A stretch of 64,000 bases of DNA from Flavobacterium aquicola (GCF_003385115.1 NZ_QUNI01000001.1:124001-188000), one strand, 5' to 3'. Positions 9,944 through 20,013 are shown, numbered from the stretch's first letter. Numbers and translations: made by a program. The notes: generated from the sequence alone by a model not told the origin.

Positions 9944-12900
9944 TTATTTGATAATATTCAAATCAGAATTAAAAGAGTTTTTGTATTTTTTGATATATTC
10001 TGATGGTGTCATTCCAAAGAGTTTAACAAACTGCTGCCTGAAATATTTAGGATCTTCAAAACCTACCTCAACACTCGCCTGAGCAATATTCATATTTTCG
10101 GTAAGCATTAACATCGCGGCTTTCCTTATTCGGATGGAACGTATAAATGCATTTAATGTCTGCCCTGAAATGATTTTAATTTTGGTGTAAAGCGTTCTGT
10201 GACTCATTCCCATTTCGGCGGCAAAATTTTTAATCGTATAGTCACGTTTGTGAATATTAGCCTCAATAACAGCAATACATTTCTTTAGAATTTCCTGATA
10301 TTCGGCTGGAACTTTTTGAGTATTCTCTTTAAGCGTAATACTATCTAAAAAGTAAGTTCTTAAATTGCTTCGGCTTTTCAGCAGTGATTCTACACGGGCT
10401 ACCAGCAGATCATCATCAAATGGTTTTGTTATATAATCATCGGCGCCATCACTTATTCCCTGCAAGTGTGTTTCCGGATTCTTGGATGCTGTCAATAATA
10501 TGACCGGTATATGGGATAAACTACTATTTTCTTTTATTTTTCGGCACAATTCCAAACCATCCATAACATCCATCGCAATATCACTGATCACCAAATCAGG
10601 CATGTGCTTTTTCGTCAGTTTTAAACCTTCTTCACCATTATCGGCACTATATATTATATGAGTTTCTGAAAATAGCTGAATTAAATAATTTCTAATATCT
10701 GTATTATCTTCTACTATTAAAAGTGTGCGCTTCTCGGTAAGCATCACTTTATGCAATTCATTATCCGGAACAGATTGAGCTGAAACTTCTACAATATCTT
10801 CTACATCATCAGTCATTAATTCTTCAACTAATGGACTTAATTTTGGAACAACAATACTTATATGCAAATCTTCAAAATGATCTTGACCTTTTAAAAACGT
10901 GAGCTTAAAAGTACTTCCTTTTCCAATTTCGCTGGTACAGCTTACAGTTCCTTTATGTTTTTCGACAAAATACCTAACTATAAACAAACCGATTCCAAAT
11001 CCGGAACTGCCTCCAACCGGCACTTTAGAATTTACTCTTTTAAACTTTTCAAAAATAGTTTCCAAATCATCTGGTGCAATACCTGTACCGCTGTCTAAAA
11101 CTTCGATAATTACATCTGTTTGATTTTCGGATAAATGAAGACTGATTTCTCCCCCAACCGGAGTAAATTTGAATGCATTTGAAATCAAATTAAACAGAGA
11201 TATTTCAACTTTCTCATAATCTCCAATTATTTCAATATTATTTTCAGGTATCTGGAAAGTATAGTCAATATTCTTATCTTTTGCCTGATTTACAAAACAC
11301 TGATGTATTTCATAACAGAGGTTATTGACATTTATAACAGACATTTTGAGTTCATCAGCATCATTCTCCGCTTTACGGAAAAGCAAAAGCTGATCTACTA
11401 AACTCAAAAGCCTTCTTGCATTTCGATGTGCAATTACTAAATCACTCACCGAAGAACTATTCTCGACATTGCCTTTTTTAATCGCCTTTTTTAATGGATT
11501 TATAATCAAAGACAAAGGCGTACGGAACTCATGAGAAATATAGGTAAACATTGATGACTGCTTTTCGGCAACTTCTTTTTCTTTCGCTCTTTCTAATTCG
11601 GCAATTTTTACCTGAAACTTTAATTTTTCTTTATTTTTATTATATCGAATATAGCCATAAATCATTCCGGCTCCCGCCAATAAATAAAAACTGTATGCCC
11701 ACCATGATCTGTACCATGGCGGTGAAACAATGACTGTAATAAGGCTTTTTTCTTTGTTCCAGCCTCCTCTAAAATTGGTTGTTTTAACTTTAAAAACATA
11801 TGTTCCTTCGGCTAATCTGGCGTAATTTGCTTTTCGAGCCTGACCCACATAATTCCAGCTGTCGTCCCAGCCTTCCAAATAGTAAGCGTAATTAATTTTA
11901 TCAGCATTATTATAATCCAATGCTACAAATTCTATTGACAAGGCAGTCTGGTCATAAGGCAGTTTTACTTCTTTGATTCTGCCGGAATCCCATTCGGTAA
12001 TCAACTCGTTTTTACTTTCTTCAATTGGCTGATTGTTTAAATAAAAATCGGTCAGCAGTAAATTATTCTTCTGATTAAACTCTTTGATATCTTGCGGAAA
12101 AAAGGAATTGAAACCATTTATTCCTCCAAAAAGAAATTCACCGGTAGACAATTTTAAACCAGCATTAAAACTAAACTGATTACTCTGCAGTCCGTCATTT
12201 ACCGAAAAATTCCTGAATGTTTTGGTCTTTTTATCAAATCGGCAGATTCCATTGTACGTACTCATCCATAGATTTCCGGATTTATCTTCCAGCAGTCTCA
12301 AAATCGTATTGGAAGGCAGGCCGTCATCTGTAGTCAGCCTCTTGAAAGTATTTGTTTTTCTGTCAAAAAGTACCAGTCCTCCCTCCTGCGTTCCCAGCCA
12401 AAGATTTTTGTCCTTATCCTCGTGTATACATCGTATAGGATTCCCAATTAGAAACTTTTGGTATTTTTTAGTCTTTTTATCAATAGCTAATAATGACGTA
12501 TAATTACAGCCCCAAAATTTACCATCACTTGCCTCGACAAGACACTGCAGATTATCAATGGTTTTATTAAAAAGCACAAAACTGTTTTTGGCCCTGTCAA
12601 ATAAATACAGTGAGCCTTCATTTGTCGCACTTGCCCATATATCGCCCTCATTGTCTTTATACACAAACCAGATATTTTTCTCAATCTGTTTTGTAAATGG
12701 GTTGTAACATGAAAACTGGGTAATAGTATTGGTCGCAGGATTGATGCGGTTAACGCCTCCAGCCCAAGTTGACAGCCAGATATCATTATTATTATCCCTG
12801 ATTATTCCAGTAATAAAATTACTGCTGATTTTATGAGAGGAAGCTGCCGTAGTGCTGTAAATGGTATAAGTATTGTTTTTTTTGTTCCAATATTTTAAAC

Positions 12901-14146
12901 CTGCTCCATCTGTTCCTATCCAAAGATTCTTTTTTTCATCTTCGCAAAAAGATAATATGAAATTTTCGGCAGGATCGCTGTCTTTTACATTATACCTGAT
13001 GTTTCTAAAATATTTCGGGCTGTTGCCTATCATGCTGATACCGCCGCGCAGCGTTCCAATCCACATATTTCCAGAAGTATCTTCATGCAGACTCCATATT
13101 GAATTACTTTTTACAAGCTGTCTGCCTTTGGACAAACTGTATGGAACTGCTTTTTTACTTTGGCCAATTACTTTATAAATACCGCGTCCATCGGTAGTTA
13201 CCCACATTTCTTTTTTCTTGTCGATACGAATATCCGAAACTGTGCTGTTAACCGGCAGATAATTAGACGATAAAAAATTAGTACGTGTATTGAATGAATA
13301 AAGTCCTTCATCTGTTCCCAGCCAAAGAACAGCATCTGCAGAAAGTCTCATGCATTTTACTTCCATATTTAATGGATATATAACTTTCAGTTTTTTTGAA
13401 TTGTAATTATACTGGCAGATACCAACATTTCTGACATACACCCAGCAGCTGTTATTTTTTAAATCGTTTTCAAGGACCGTAGCATTATAATTAAACAGCA
13501 GTTTATTGGATCGTTCAAGACCAGCAGACTTTCCTGTATAAGATCCGTTCTCATAAATAAGCACTCCGAAATTTTGGGAAGCAACCAATACCTGTTCTTT
13601 CGAAACTGAACGAATCTGATGCACTACATCTTTTAAAATCTGAGTGGTATTGCTCTTTGAAACATATGCAAGAGGATGAAAAACGGCTTCTCTTTTATCA
13701 AAAACGCAGGCTCCATTTGCTCCCCCAACCCATATGTTTTTTTTGGAATCACCTTCAATATTATAGATAGTATTGAATGCCAATGAATTTTTATCATTAA
13801 TCTTATTGCGGTACACCTTAAAATTGTAACCATCATAACGGTTTAAACCGTCATAAGTACCAAACCACATAAAACCATCGCTATCCTGATAAATAGTAGT
13901 CACCGAATTATTAGACAACCCATCAGAAATATCGAGAAATTTAACGGCGTATTCTTGCGAAAAACCGTTTAAACAAAAAGAGAGTAGAAGTATGAAATGC
14001 AGGATAAAGTTCTTCAAGAAAGCTGGTTTTAGTATTATTTTTAAATACGTGTAAAAAACACATTTAAACAGGCCAAATTTACCAATAACAAATAGAAATA
14101 GCGAAACAAAATAATTTAAAATTGTTCGCTTTTTTAAAATTAGCAT
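9944..14146 (-). CDS. Hybrid two-component system sensor/regulator (HTCS)
   Basis: 1400 residues. Order: signal peptide, about 14 periplasmic propeller repeats (such as DGFMWFGTYDGLNRYDG) to about residue 720, Y_Y_Y domain, one membrane segment near 810-830, HisKA with ISHEFRTPL (His near 871), HATPase with FGIGLFIVRYF, a receiver domain with SDIAMD (Asp near 1186), and a C-terminal AraC-type HTH (about 1290-1385). HTCS proteins bind oligosaccharides in the periplasm and activate polysaccharide-utilisation genes. The ATG at 14146 gives an unusual extra hydrophobic leader. A TTG at 14017 would start a standard signal peptide ending NGFSQ and may be the true start. It likely controls the GH2/DUF5107/MFS genes. 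Confidence 0.92.
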   Translation of the reverse strand: MLILKKRTILNYFVSLFLFVIGKFGLFKCVFYTYLKIILKPAFLKNFILHFILLLSFCLNGFSQEYAVKFLDISDGLSNNSVTTIYQDSDGFMWFGTYDGLNRYDGYNFKVYRNKINDKNSLAFNTIYNIEGDSKKNIWVGGANGACVFDKREAVFHPLAYVSKSNTTQILKDVVHQIRSVSKEQVLVASQNFGVLIYENGSYTGKSAGLERSNKLLFNYNATVLENDLKNNSCWVYVRNVGICQYNYNSKKLKVIYPLNMEVKCMRLSADAVLWLGTDEGLYSFNTRTNFLSSNYLPVNSTVSDIRIDKKKEMWVTTDGRGIYKVIGQSKKAVPYSLSKGRQLVKSNSIWSLHEDTSGNMWIGTLRGGISMIGNSPKYFRNIRYNVKDSDPAENFILSFCEDEKKNLWIGTDGAGLKYWNKKNNTYTIYSTTAASSHKISSNFITGIIRDNNNDIWLSTWAGGVNRINPATNTITQFSCYNPFTKQIEKNIWFVYKDNEGDIWASATNEGSLYLFDRAKNSFVLFNKTIDNLQCLVEASDGKFWGCNYTSLLAIDKKTKKYQKFLIGNPIRCIHEDKDKNLWLGTQEGGLVLFDRKTNTFKRLTTDDGLPSNTILRLLEDKSGNLWMSTYNGICRFDKKTKTFRNFSVNDGLQSNQFSFNAGLKLSTGEFLFGGINGFNSFFPQDIKEFNQKNNLLLTDFYLNNQPIEESKNELITEWDSGRIKEVKLPYDQTALSIEFVALDYNNADKINYAYYLEGWDDSWNYVGQARKANYARLAEGTYVFKVKTTNFRGGWNKEKSLITVIVSPPWYRSWWAYSFYLLAGAGMIYGYIRYNKNKEKLKFQVKIAELERAKEKEVAEKQSSMFTYISHEFRTPLSLIINPLKKAIKKGNVENSSSVSDLVIAHRNARRLLSLVDQLLLFRKAENDADELKMSVINVNNLCYEIHQCFVNQAKDKNIDYTFQIPENNIEIIGDYEKVEISLFNLISNAFKFTPVGGEISLHLSENQTDVIIEVLDSGTGIAPDDLETIFEKFKRVNSKVPVGGSSGFGIGLFIVRYFVEKHKGTVSCTSEIGKGSTFKLTFLKGQDHFEDLHISIVVPKLSPLVEELMTDDVEDIVEVSAQSVPDNELHKVMLTEKRTLLIVEDNTDIRNYLIQLFSETHIIYSADNGEEGLKLTKKHMPDLVISDIAMDVMDGLELCRKIKENSSLSHIPVILLTASKNPETHLQGISDGADDYITKPFDDDLLVARVESLLKSRSNLRTYFLDSITLKENTQKVPAEYQEILKKCIAVIEANIHKRDYTIKNFAAEMGMSHRTLYTKIKIISGQTLNAFIRSIRIRKAAMLMLTENMNIAQASVEVGFEDPKYFRQQFVKLFGMTPSEYIKKYKNSFNSDLNIIK

Positions 14147-14319
14147 GCTAAGTTAATTGGTATTTGAGTTAAAAACAAACAAATCAGGCTTTAAACATCA
14201 ATTTCGTAATTATACTCTGTGTTTTATAAGAATACTGCCAAGCATGTAAAATTAATCTTCGAATTTTCTTAATTTCCAGTTTAAATAGAAAACTTACTTT
14301 TACTCATTTAAAAAAATCC

Positions 14320-14883
14320 ATGGAAAAATTATATTCTCTCGTTATTCATCCTTCTGAAGAAATTCTCCTTTTAGTTAAATCTATGAAAGATAAATTGTAC
14401 TCTGAAGTGAAATGGTTCAATAGCAGAAACTCCGTTGGTCATATTACCATCTGCGAATTCAAAGCAACAGAAACTGCAATTGAAACCATCAAAAAGCAAA
14501 TAAAAAAACTATGCGATCCTTTAGTTCCTATCGATGTACATCTGAATGAGTTTGGGTCTTTCCCTTCAAACGGTGCATTTTTTATAGCACCCGACAACGA
14601 TTCAAAAAAGGATTTGAAGCACATCATGAAACATTTTAATAAATCACTTCAAGTCCAAGATATGAAGAAAAGTGACAATCCGCATCTATCAATCGCTCGA
14701 AGACTTAGTCCAGAAAACTTAATAAAAGCAAATCAGTTATTTACCAAAATCGATTTGCATTTTGTTTGTGACAGTGTGGTTTTACGTCAATTTGATGAGA
14801 ATGTAAAACAGTTTTTTGTAGTTGATACTTTTGTTTTTGGTAATAATCCGAAACAGCAATTAGTACAGGGAACTTTATTTTAA
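14320..14883 (+). CDS. 2'-5' RNA ligase family protein (2H phosphoesterase)
   Basis: 187 residues. The two catalytic His-x-Thr/Ser motifs of the 2H superfamily are present: HITI near residue 46 and HLSI near residue 125, at the usual spacing. The family includes 2'-5' RNA ligases and cyclic phosphodiesterases; the substrate is unknown. It has no signal peptide and is transcribed alone. A second, more divergent 2H protein is encoded at 22482-23171. Confidence 0.8.
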   Translation: MEKLYSLVIHPSEEILLLVKSMKDKLYSEVKWFNSRNSVGHITICEFKATETAIETIKKQIKKLCDPLVPIDVHLNEFGSFPSNGAFFIAPDNDSKKDLKHIMKHFNKSLQVQDMKKSDNPHLSIARRLSPENLIKANQLFTKIDLHFVCDSVVLRQFDENVKQFFVVDTFVFGNNPKQQLVQGTLF

Positions 14884-15001
14884 TAGATGAAAAATAGTTT
14901 CTTTCAAAATATTTAAAAACTTGTAACTTTATTTTTACTATTTTTATAAATAGCTTCAAACACAAACAACAGAACTTCATCAACACTTAATAAAACAATC
15001 C

Positions 15002-15466
15002 ATGAATTTTATTGAACTAAAAGAAAGACAAGGTTTGCCAGAATACGATAAAGCAATTAAAGTATATGAACAGCTGGGAGCATTTCTAAAAGAACTGTCA
15101 AAAAAAGAATTACCAAGTCACATCATTCAATCAATTAATCAAGATATCGAAGAATTAAATTCTATTCCGGTTTTTGATACTAATTTTGGGAAAACAGTTA
15201 AGAAAAAGCAATCCAAAATCATAAAACTGGTCGAAAAAGAACTTAAAATTGTACCTCAAAAATATTACACCACGTTTTGGCTGGCTGTGGGAATGTCGGC
15301 ATTTGGCATTCCGCTGGGTATTGCTTTTGGAATAAGCATTGGCAATTTAGGATTACTTGCTATAGGATTACCTATTGGAATGGGAATTGGAGCTCTGGTA
15401 GGTTCAGCAATGGACAAAAAAGCTTTAGAAGAAGGCAGACAATTAGATATAGAAATTAAATATTAG
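15002..15466 (+). CDS. Small membrane protein of unknown function
   Basis: 154 residues, not recognised. The first 90 residues are charged and helical. They are followed by a glycine-rich hydrophobic region (about 95-140) that could form two membrane helices around a GISIGN turn, with several Gly-x3-Gly-like patterns. A short charged tail ends the protein. It lies between the 2H phosphoesterase and the restriction-modification pair, 56 bp upstream of the endonuclease candidate. Confidence 0.6.
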   Translation: MNFIELKERQGLPEYDKAIKVYEQLGAFLKELSKKELPSHIIQSINQDIEELNSIPVFDTNFGKTVKKKQSKIIKLVEKELKIVPQKYYTTFWLAVGMSAFGIPLGIAFGISIGNLGLLAIGLPIGMGIGALVGSAMDKKALEEGRQLDIEIKY

Positions 15467-15522
15467 ATTTTAATTTAAAATAGAATTATTTGTAAAAAAG
15501 AAAAGCCGAAATTTTACATTTC

Positions 15523-16284
15523 ATGAAGTTAGAAAACGCTGAAGGTTCCAATTATTATTATGTAAGTCATAAAAAAGGATTTGCAGGAATTCCAGTTCCA
15601 AGAGAAGCCGTTCAGACCGTTATAGATTTTGCTTATGAAATGTGTTTTGGTGCAGGACATCATAGAAACTGTAGGACTGGCGGACAGTATGAGCGAAAAG
15701 GGGGTGAAAAATTCTGCAACACATTTCAGGGAAAACTTGCCGAAATAGTATTGTATAACTATTTCAAATCAGAAGGTCTAGAAGTTAAGGAACCTGATTT
15801 CGGGATTTATAAAGAAGGAATCTGGGATGACTCAGATTTAGAAATTCAGGGCAAAAAAATCAATGTAAAATCTGCTGCCTCACAATCGAATTTACTGTTG
15901 CTTGAAACTAAAGACTGGAATGCACAGGCACAATACATCCCGAATATCTTGCTCAATAACGGCTCTGCGGTTTCGTATGACTATTTTATTTTGGTTAGAA
16001 TTGAACCCGATATTAAAAAACTTTTTAAAACAGACCGATTATTATTTAGCAATGAAATTTCCCGAAAAACTATAGACGAAATACTTTTTGCAAGGACTTG
16101 GAATTTTGACATTGCAGGTTACTGCACCAATGCTGATGTTATAACGACTATAGCAAATAACTATATTCTGCCTCAAAATGCAATGCTGAACCAGTATACC
16201 AAAATGGACGCTTGCAACTACTACATTCAAAGCGGTGATATGAAATGCATAAAAGATTTAGTTCAGGAATTGAAAGCTATTTAA
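15523..16284 (+). CDS. Probable type II restriction endonuclease
   Basis: 253 residues. I do not recognise the exact family. A PD-(D/E)xK-like core can be read: Glu74 in GKLAEIVLY, acidic residues Asp102-Glu107 in WDDSDLEIQG, and Lys116 in KKINVKS. The position usually Glu or Asp is Asn114, a variation tolerated in some enzymes. The strongest argument is context: its 3' end overlaps the convergent cytosine methyltransferase gene by 8 bp, the classic layout of a restriction-modification pair. The recognition site cannot be read from sequence. Function is inferred; confidence in the gene itself is high. Confidence 0.7.
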   Translation: MKLENAEGSNYYYVSHKKGFAGIPVPREAVQTVIDFAYEMCFGAGHHRNCRTGGQYERKGGEKFCNTFQGKLAEIVLYNYFKSEGLEVKEPDFGIYKEGIWDDSDLEIQGKKINVKSAASQSNLLLLETKDWNAQAQYIPNILLNNGSAVSYDYFILVRIEPDIKKLFKTDRLLFSNEISRKTIDEILFARTWNFDIAGYCTNADVITTIANNYILPQNAMLNQYTKMDACNYYIQSGDMKCIKDLVQELKAI

Positions 16285-17242
16285 TACCGTTCAGCACCTT
16301 CAAAATATTCTTTGAAACAGCCTGAATCACGGGAACACTCACAGAATTTCCTGCTTGTTTATAAATACTCGAATTGGCACTTTTTGCCGGAATCTTGAAG
16401 GTATCAGGAAACCCCTGAAAACGCAGACATTCTCTTGGAGTTAATTTTCTGAAACCAAATTCAGTCTTAATCAGCGGTACATTATGCCCGCCAGTTCCCA
16501 TGTTTGCTGTTAGAGTCGGACAGACATTCGATTTGTTTTCCCTTACATACTGACGTCTGAATTGATAAACAGTATCTTCAGATCTCATCGTTTCTTTGAG
16601 CATATTGTACATATACTTGTCTTCGCCATAGTAGAAATTATCCTCGACTTTTTCTTTACTGATAACCTCTTTTATGGTTTTTGTCAGTTCTTCTTTTTGG
16701 GGAAATTCAAAAGTATTTTCGGCATCAGGATATATATCTTTATCAAAAGCTACCATAAAGATCCGTTCTCTATTGTGAGGGATATTCCCGTAGTCTTTTG
16801 TATTAAGAACCTTAGCCTGAAAGGAATAATTTCTATCTCTTAACGACTGCTCAATCACTTTCATTGTTTTGCCGTGATCATGAGTATAAAGGTTTTTTAC
16901 ATTTTCTAAAAACACCACTTTTGGCCTCATGGTATCAACAAAATCAAGTATTCGGAAGAAGTGGTTTCCCCTATTGTCATCAAAACCTTTTCTATAACCG
17001 GCTACCGAGAACGGCTGGCAGGGAAAGCCAGCGGTGAGTATGTGTATTTTTGGAATAGCATCAATATCTAACTGCAGAACATCACCTTCGATAAGCTGGT
17101 GCTCAAAATTATTTCGATAAGTGATACAGGCATTTTTATCAAATTCATTGGCCCATTTTATGTCAAAACCTGAATTTCTAAAACCCAGACATATACCTCC
17201 GATACCTGCATATAAACTGCCGACAGTAAACTTTTCACTCAT
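16277..17242 (-). CDS. DNA (cytosine-5) methyltransferase
   Basis: 321 residues, a compact C5 methyltransferase. Motif I is LYAGIGG (SAM binding). Motif IV is GFPCQPFS with catalytic Cys75. Motif VI is FLENVKNL, VIII is HNRERIF, IX is LTPRECLRFQGFPD and X is QAGNSVSVPV. The region between VIII and IX (about 190-255) is the target-recognition domain and sets the DNA site. It should protect host DNA from the convergent endonuclease candidate. Cytoplasmic; the start ATG is at 17240-17242. Confidence 0.93.
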   Translation of the reverse strand: MSEKFTVGSLYAGIGGICLGFRNSGFDIKWANEFDKNACITYRNNFEHQLIEGDVLQLDIDAIPKIHILTAGFPCQPFSVAGYRKGFDDNRGNHFFRILDFVDTMRPKVVFLENVKNLYTHDHGKTMKVIEQSLRDRNYSFQAKVLNTKDYGNIPHNRERIFMVAFDKDIYPDAENTFEFPQKEELTKTIKEVISKEKVEDNFYYGEDKYMYNMLKETMRSEDTVYQFRRQYVRENKSNVCPTLTANMGTGGHNVPLIKTEFGFRKLTPRECLRFQGFPDTFKIPAKSANSSIYKQAGNSVSVPVIQAVSKNILKVLNGIK

Positions 17243-17482
17243 ACATTAATTTTTTTCGCTGATTGCTGTGCGCGAAATTACATTTTTCTGAAACAAATAT
17301 ACAGCTTGAAATGGGGATTTAAAAAAATATATCCTTGTTCGCAAAAATCAATTAATTACAATAACAATCCTCTAACTACACTCTGTTTTTTTAATAATGC
17401 CTCAACAGAAGTCCAGCCAACAGCATAGAATATAAACTACTGAAATATCACTAATTAATTATCACAATAGTATTGTGCCCTT

Positions 17483-19144
17483 TTATTTTTTTAAAAATTT
17501 AAATCCATCTCCTTTTTCTCCTGCAATTTTATACAAGTATAACCCTCCAGCCAGTTTATTTATATCAATATTGGTTATTTCTGAATTTAATTTTCCCGTT
17601 AATACCGTTTGTCCTGCCAGATTGGTAATCGAATAATCTGAACCAACTAATTTAAGATCTATTTTTACCTTAATAACATCACTAGTAGGATTTGGATAAA
17701 TTACAGCTGCATTTTTATTTATTTTATTCTCAGAAACACTTAACTGTGCTTCCGTAAATAAATTACTTCTCCATAATTCAACACCAAAAACATCATCTTC
17801 AGCAGCAAAGAAAACACCGTTGCCCATTAAAATAAGGTTATGAGGATTACTTCCCTTTTCGCCTGGATATATATCTTTCATTCTCAGCGTTCCTAAATCA
17901 GTTCCATTTGAGATCCACAGCTCAGAACCTTCAGAAGAACTCCTTGCTCTAAAAAAAAGATTGGCTCCATCCGAAACCATTTCTTCAGGCTGATAAAAAC
18001 GATTCGAGTAAGCAGGCTGTTTTATCAGGTGAGTACCATCTGATATTCCATTTGTTATCCAAAGATCTCTGCTATTTGTACTGGAATTTTCGGCACTAAA
18101 GGCAACTTGTCCATTTAAATTCACAAAATTTCGAGGATATGGTTCATAAAAAGGGTCTTTATATTCTGGTTTAATCTCAATAAATTCGGTACCGCGCAGC
18201 GTACCATCGCTTTTAAATAATTGTCCTCCAAGATTATCATGATTACCGGAAAAATACAAATTCCCGTTAACACTTGTAATTTGTTCAGGATTGCTTCCCC
18301 ATTGCCCTGCCTCCAAATCAAATGCCATTTGCGTGCCTTCGGGAGTTCCGTCAGTTCTCCAGAGCTCCCTGCCATTTACACCATCATCAGCAGAAAAGAA
18401 AATTAATCCGTTATGATAGGTTAGACCTTTAGGATACGAACCATCCAGACCTTCTTTGATTTCTTTTAGCATAAATGTTCCTTCAGAAGTACTATTGCTT
18501 ACCCAAAGCTCAGTATTTCCAGCACTTCCCTCAGCAACAAAAATCAATAAATCATTCAGAGCAATCATTTCGGTAATCTCAAATCCATCGCCATAATGAT
18601 CTGGATCAATTGCGTGTAAAAAAAGTGTTCCATCTTTAGTCCCATCAGATTTCCACAATGCACTGGATGAAGGAGTTCCCGCAATAAAATACAAAGTACC
18701 ATTAACATTTGTCATTAAACGATCAGCCATAATTGTATGGGATGTAAACTGACTTACTAATTGTGTCCCCGCTTCTGTACCATCCGATTTCCATAATCCA
18801 CCGCCTCTTACAATAAAGTAAGCCACTCCATCTACATCAACAATATTAGTTATATCACTGCCAGAATATTCATTGTAAGCGGGATCATCAGCAAGTGTAA
18901 TATCTTTAACCAAAGAAACTCCGCCAGGTTTTTCAGGACTGCCATCATATACTCTTAGTTCATAGCCATGATCCTGATCTTTTGCAGTAAAGAATAGTTT
19001 ATGATTAATAATAATTAAGTCATCCGGATAACTGCCGAGATTAAACTCATTTATATTCTGAATCAATTCAGGCGTATACTGAGCGCGCAAATTCCAGCCA
19101 AAAGCAACTATCATAATAGTTAATAGAGTAATTTTTCCTTTCAT
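17483..19144 (-). CDS. ELWxxDGT-repeat secreted protein with type IX sorting domain
   Basis: 553 residues. A signal peptide (residues 1 to about 21, ending LRAQ) precedes many repeats of the form ELWxxDGTxxGT, seen as LWKSDGTKDGT, ELWRTDGTPEGT and ELWISNGTDLGT, which should fold as a beta-propeller. The last 75 or so residues, from AAVIYPNPTSD, are a type A C-terminal sorting domain for the type IX secretion system. The protein is therefore probably exported across the outer membrane and kept at the surface or released. The substrate is unknown. The gene stands alone. Confidence 0.88.
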   Translation of the reverse strand: MKGKITLLTIMIVAFGWNLRAQYTPELIQNINEFNLGSYPDDLIIINHKLFFTAKDQDHGYELRVYDGSPEKPGGVSLVKDITLADDPAYNEYSGSDITNIVDVDGVAYFIVRGGGLWKSDGTEAGTQLVSQFTSHTIMADRLMTNVNGTLYFIAGTPSSSALWKSDGTKDGTLFLHAIDPDHYGDGFEITEMIALNDLLIFVAEGSAGNTELWVSNSTSEGTFMLKEIKEGLDGSYPKGLTYHNGLIFFSADDGVNGRELWRTDGTPEGTQMAFDLEAGQWGSNPEQITSVNGNLYFSGNHDNLGGQLFKSDGTLRGTEFIEIKPEYKDPFYEPYPRNFVNLNGQVAFSAENSSTNSRDLWITNGISDGTHLIKQPAYSNRFYQPEEMVSDGANLFFRARSSSEGSELWISNGTDLGTLRMKDIYPGEKGSNPHNLILMGNGVFFAAEDDVFGVELWRSNLFTEAQLSVSENKINKNAAVIYPNPTSDVIKVKIDLKLVGSDYSITNLAGQTVLTGKLNSEITNIDINKLAGGLYLYKIAGEKGDGFKFLKK

Positions 19145-19491
19145 ATGTTTATTTTAGGGATTTATCTTTCGAATTATTATTCGAACAAAACTACTGTTTT
19201 TTTTAAGGGAATCAAACATCATAGAGGTCAGTTTTCAAGAACAAAACAAATAGTAACCAACAAGTAATCTTACACTTACATACTATCTATTTAATAATTA
19301 AATTATGCAAGAATATTTTTACCACTGCTTTACAAAACAGTTTTTCCTCTACTGATTAAAATCAAAAACACCTGAAGCAGCAACTTCATGCCGGTAATAA
19401 TAACTGTAACCTATTTTAAAGTTTTTTTTATAACTTTAGCTAAAGATTTTATTACAAACCTTTATCATCAAGCAACTTAAATTTTAATACT
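19145..19491. other. Intergenic region between divergent secreted-protein genes
   Basis: It holds the upstream regions of the ELW-repeat gene (minus) and the small exported protein (plus). A TAACTTTA sequence near 19430-19437 is one base off the -7 consensus for the plus gene. I see no ORF or strong repeat. Confidence 0.4.
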
Positions 19492-19917
19492 ATGAAAAAG
19501 AAACTCATTATTACGGCTCTTCTCTTGGGGACATTTACATTTGCCAACGCCCAAAGCATGGGAGACATTACAAAAGCGGCCAATACAGCGACTAAAACAG
19601 CCACTTCAGCAAGCACATTTGACGTAGCTGCAATATCTAATCAGGTTATGGGACTTTTGGGACCAAAACTGAAATTAACCAATACTCAAAAACCCGGAGT
19701 CACTTCATTAGTAAATGAAATACTGAATAAAAAGAAAAACATTCTGCCAACAAAGAAAACAGATGTTGCTGGTTATAATTCTAAAATGACAGCCACAAGA
19801 GAATCATTTTTGACCAAAATAAAAAAATTAATCACGCCTGCTCAATTACAGGCACTTACTCCTTTACTTCCAAAATCAGCGCAATCGCTTACACCATTGG
19901 CACAAATGCTGTTTTAA
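19492..19917 (+). CDS. Small exported protein of unknown function
   Basis: 141 residues. A clear signal peptide (KKKLIITALLLGTFTFANAQ, cleavage after about residue 21) indicates export. The mature part is Ala/Thr/Lys-rich and mostly helical, with many Leu-Thr-Pro motifs near the end. I do not recognise a named family. A strong hairpin terminator follows 25 bp after the stop, so the gene is monocistronic. Confidence 0.75.
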   Translation: MKKKLIITALLLGTFTFANAQSMGDITKAANTATKTATSASTFDVAAISNQVMGLLGPKLKLTNTQKPGVTSLVNEILNKKKNILPTKKTDVAGYNSKMTATRESFLTKIKKLITPAQLQALTPLLPKSAQSLTPLAQMLF

Positions 19918-19942
19918 TAACAGATTTATTTCAATATCAAAA

Positions 19943-19972
19943 AAAACCGATTAAGGTAATTTAATCGGTTTT
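19943..19972. terminator. Bidirectional rho-independent terminator
   Basis: A perfect 12-bp stem (AAAACCGATTAA at 19943-19954, TTAATCGGTTTT at 19961-19972) with a 6-nt loop. A and T runs flank both sides. It lies between the convergent small exported protein and GlxA-type regulator genes and can serve both. Confidence 0.85.
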
Positions 19973-20013
19973 GATGTTTCTATGCATTTCTAAATAAAAA
20001 GACCTCTTATTTA

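Noticed and set aside
15277..15459. Plus-strand frame within the small membrane protein gene
   Set aside because: Shadow frame rich in Trp, Arg and Cys; the other frame is protein-like.
16562..16843. Plus-strand frame opposite the methyltransferase
   Set aside because: Antisense shadow of a gene with all C5 methyltransferase motifs.
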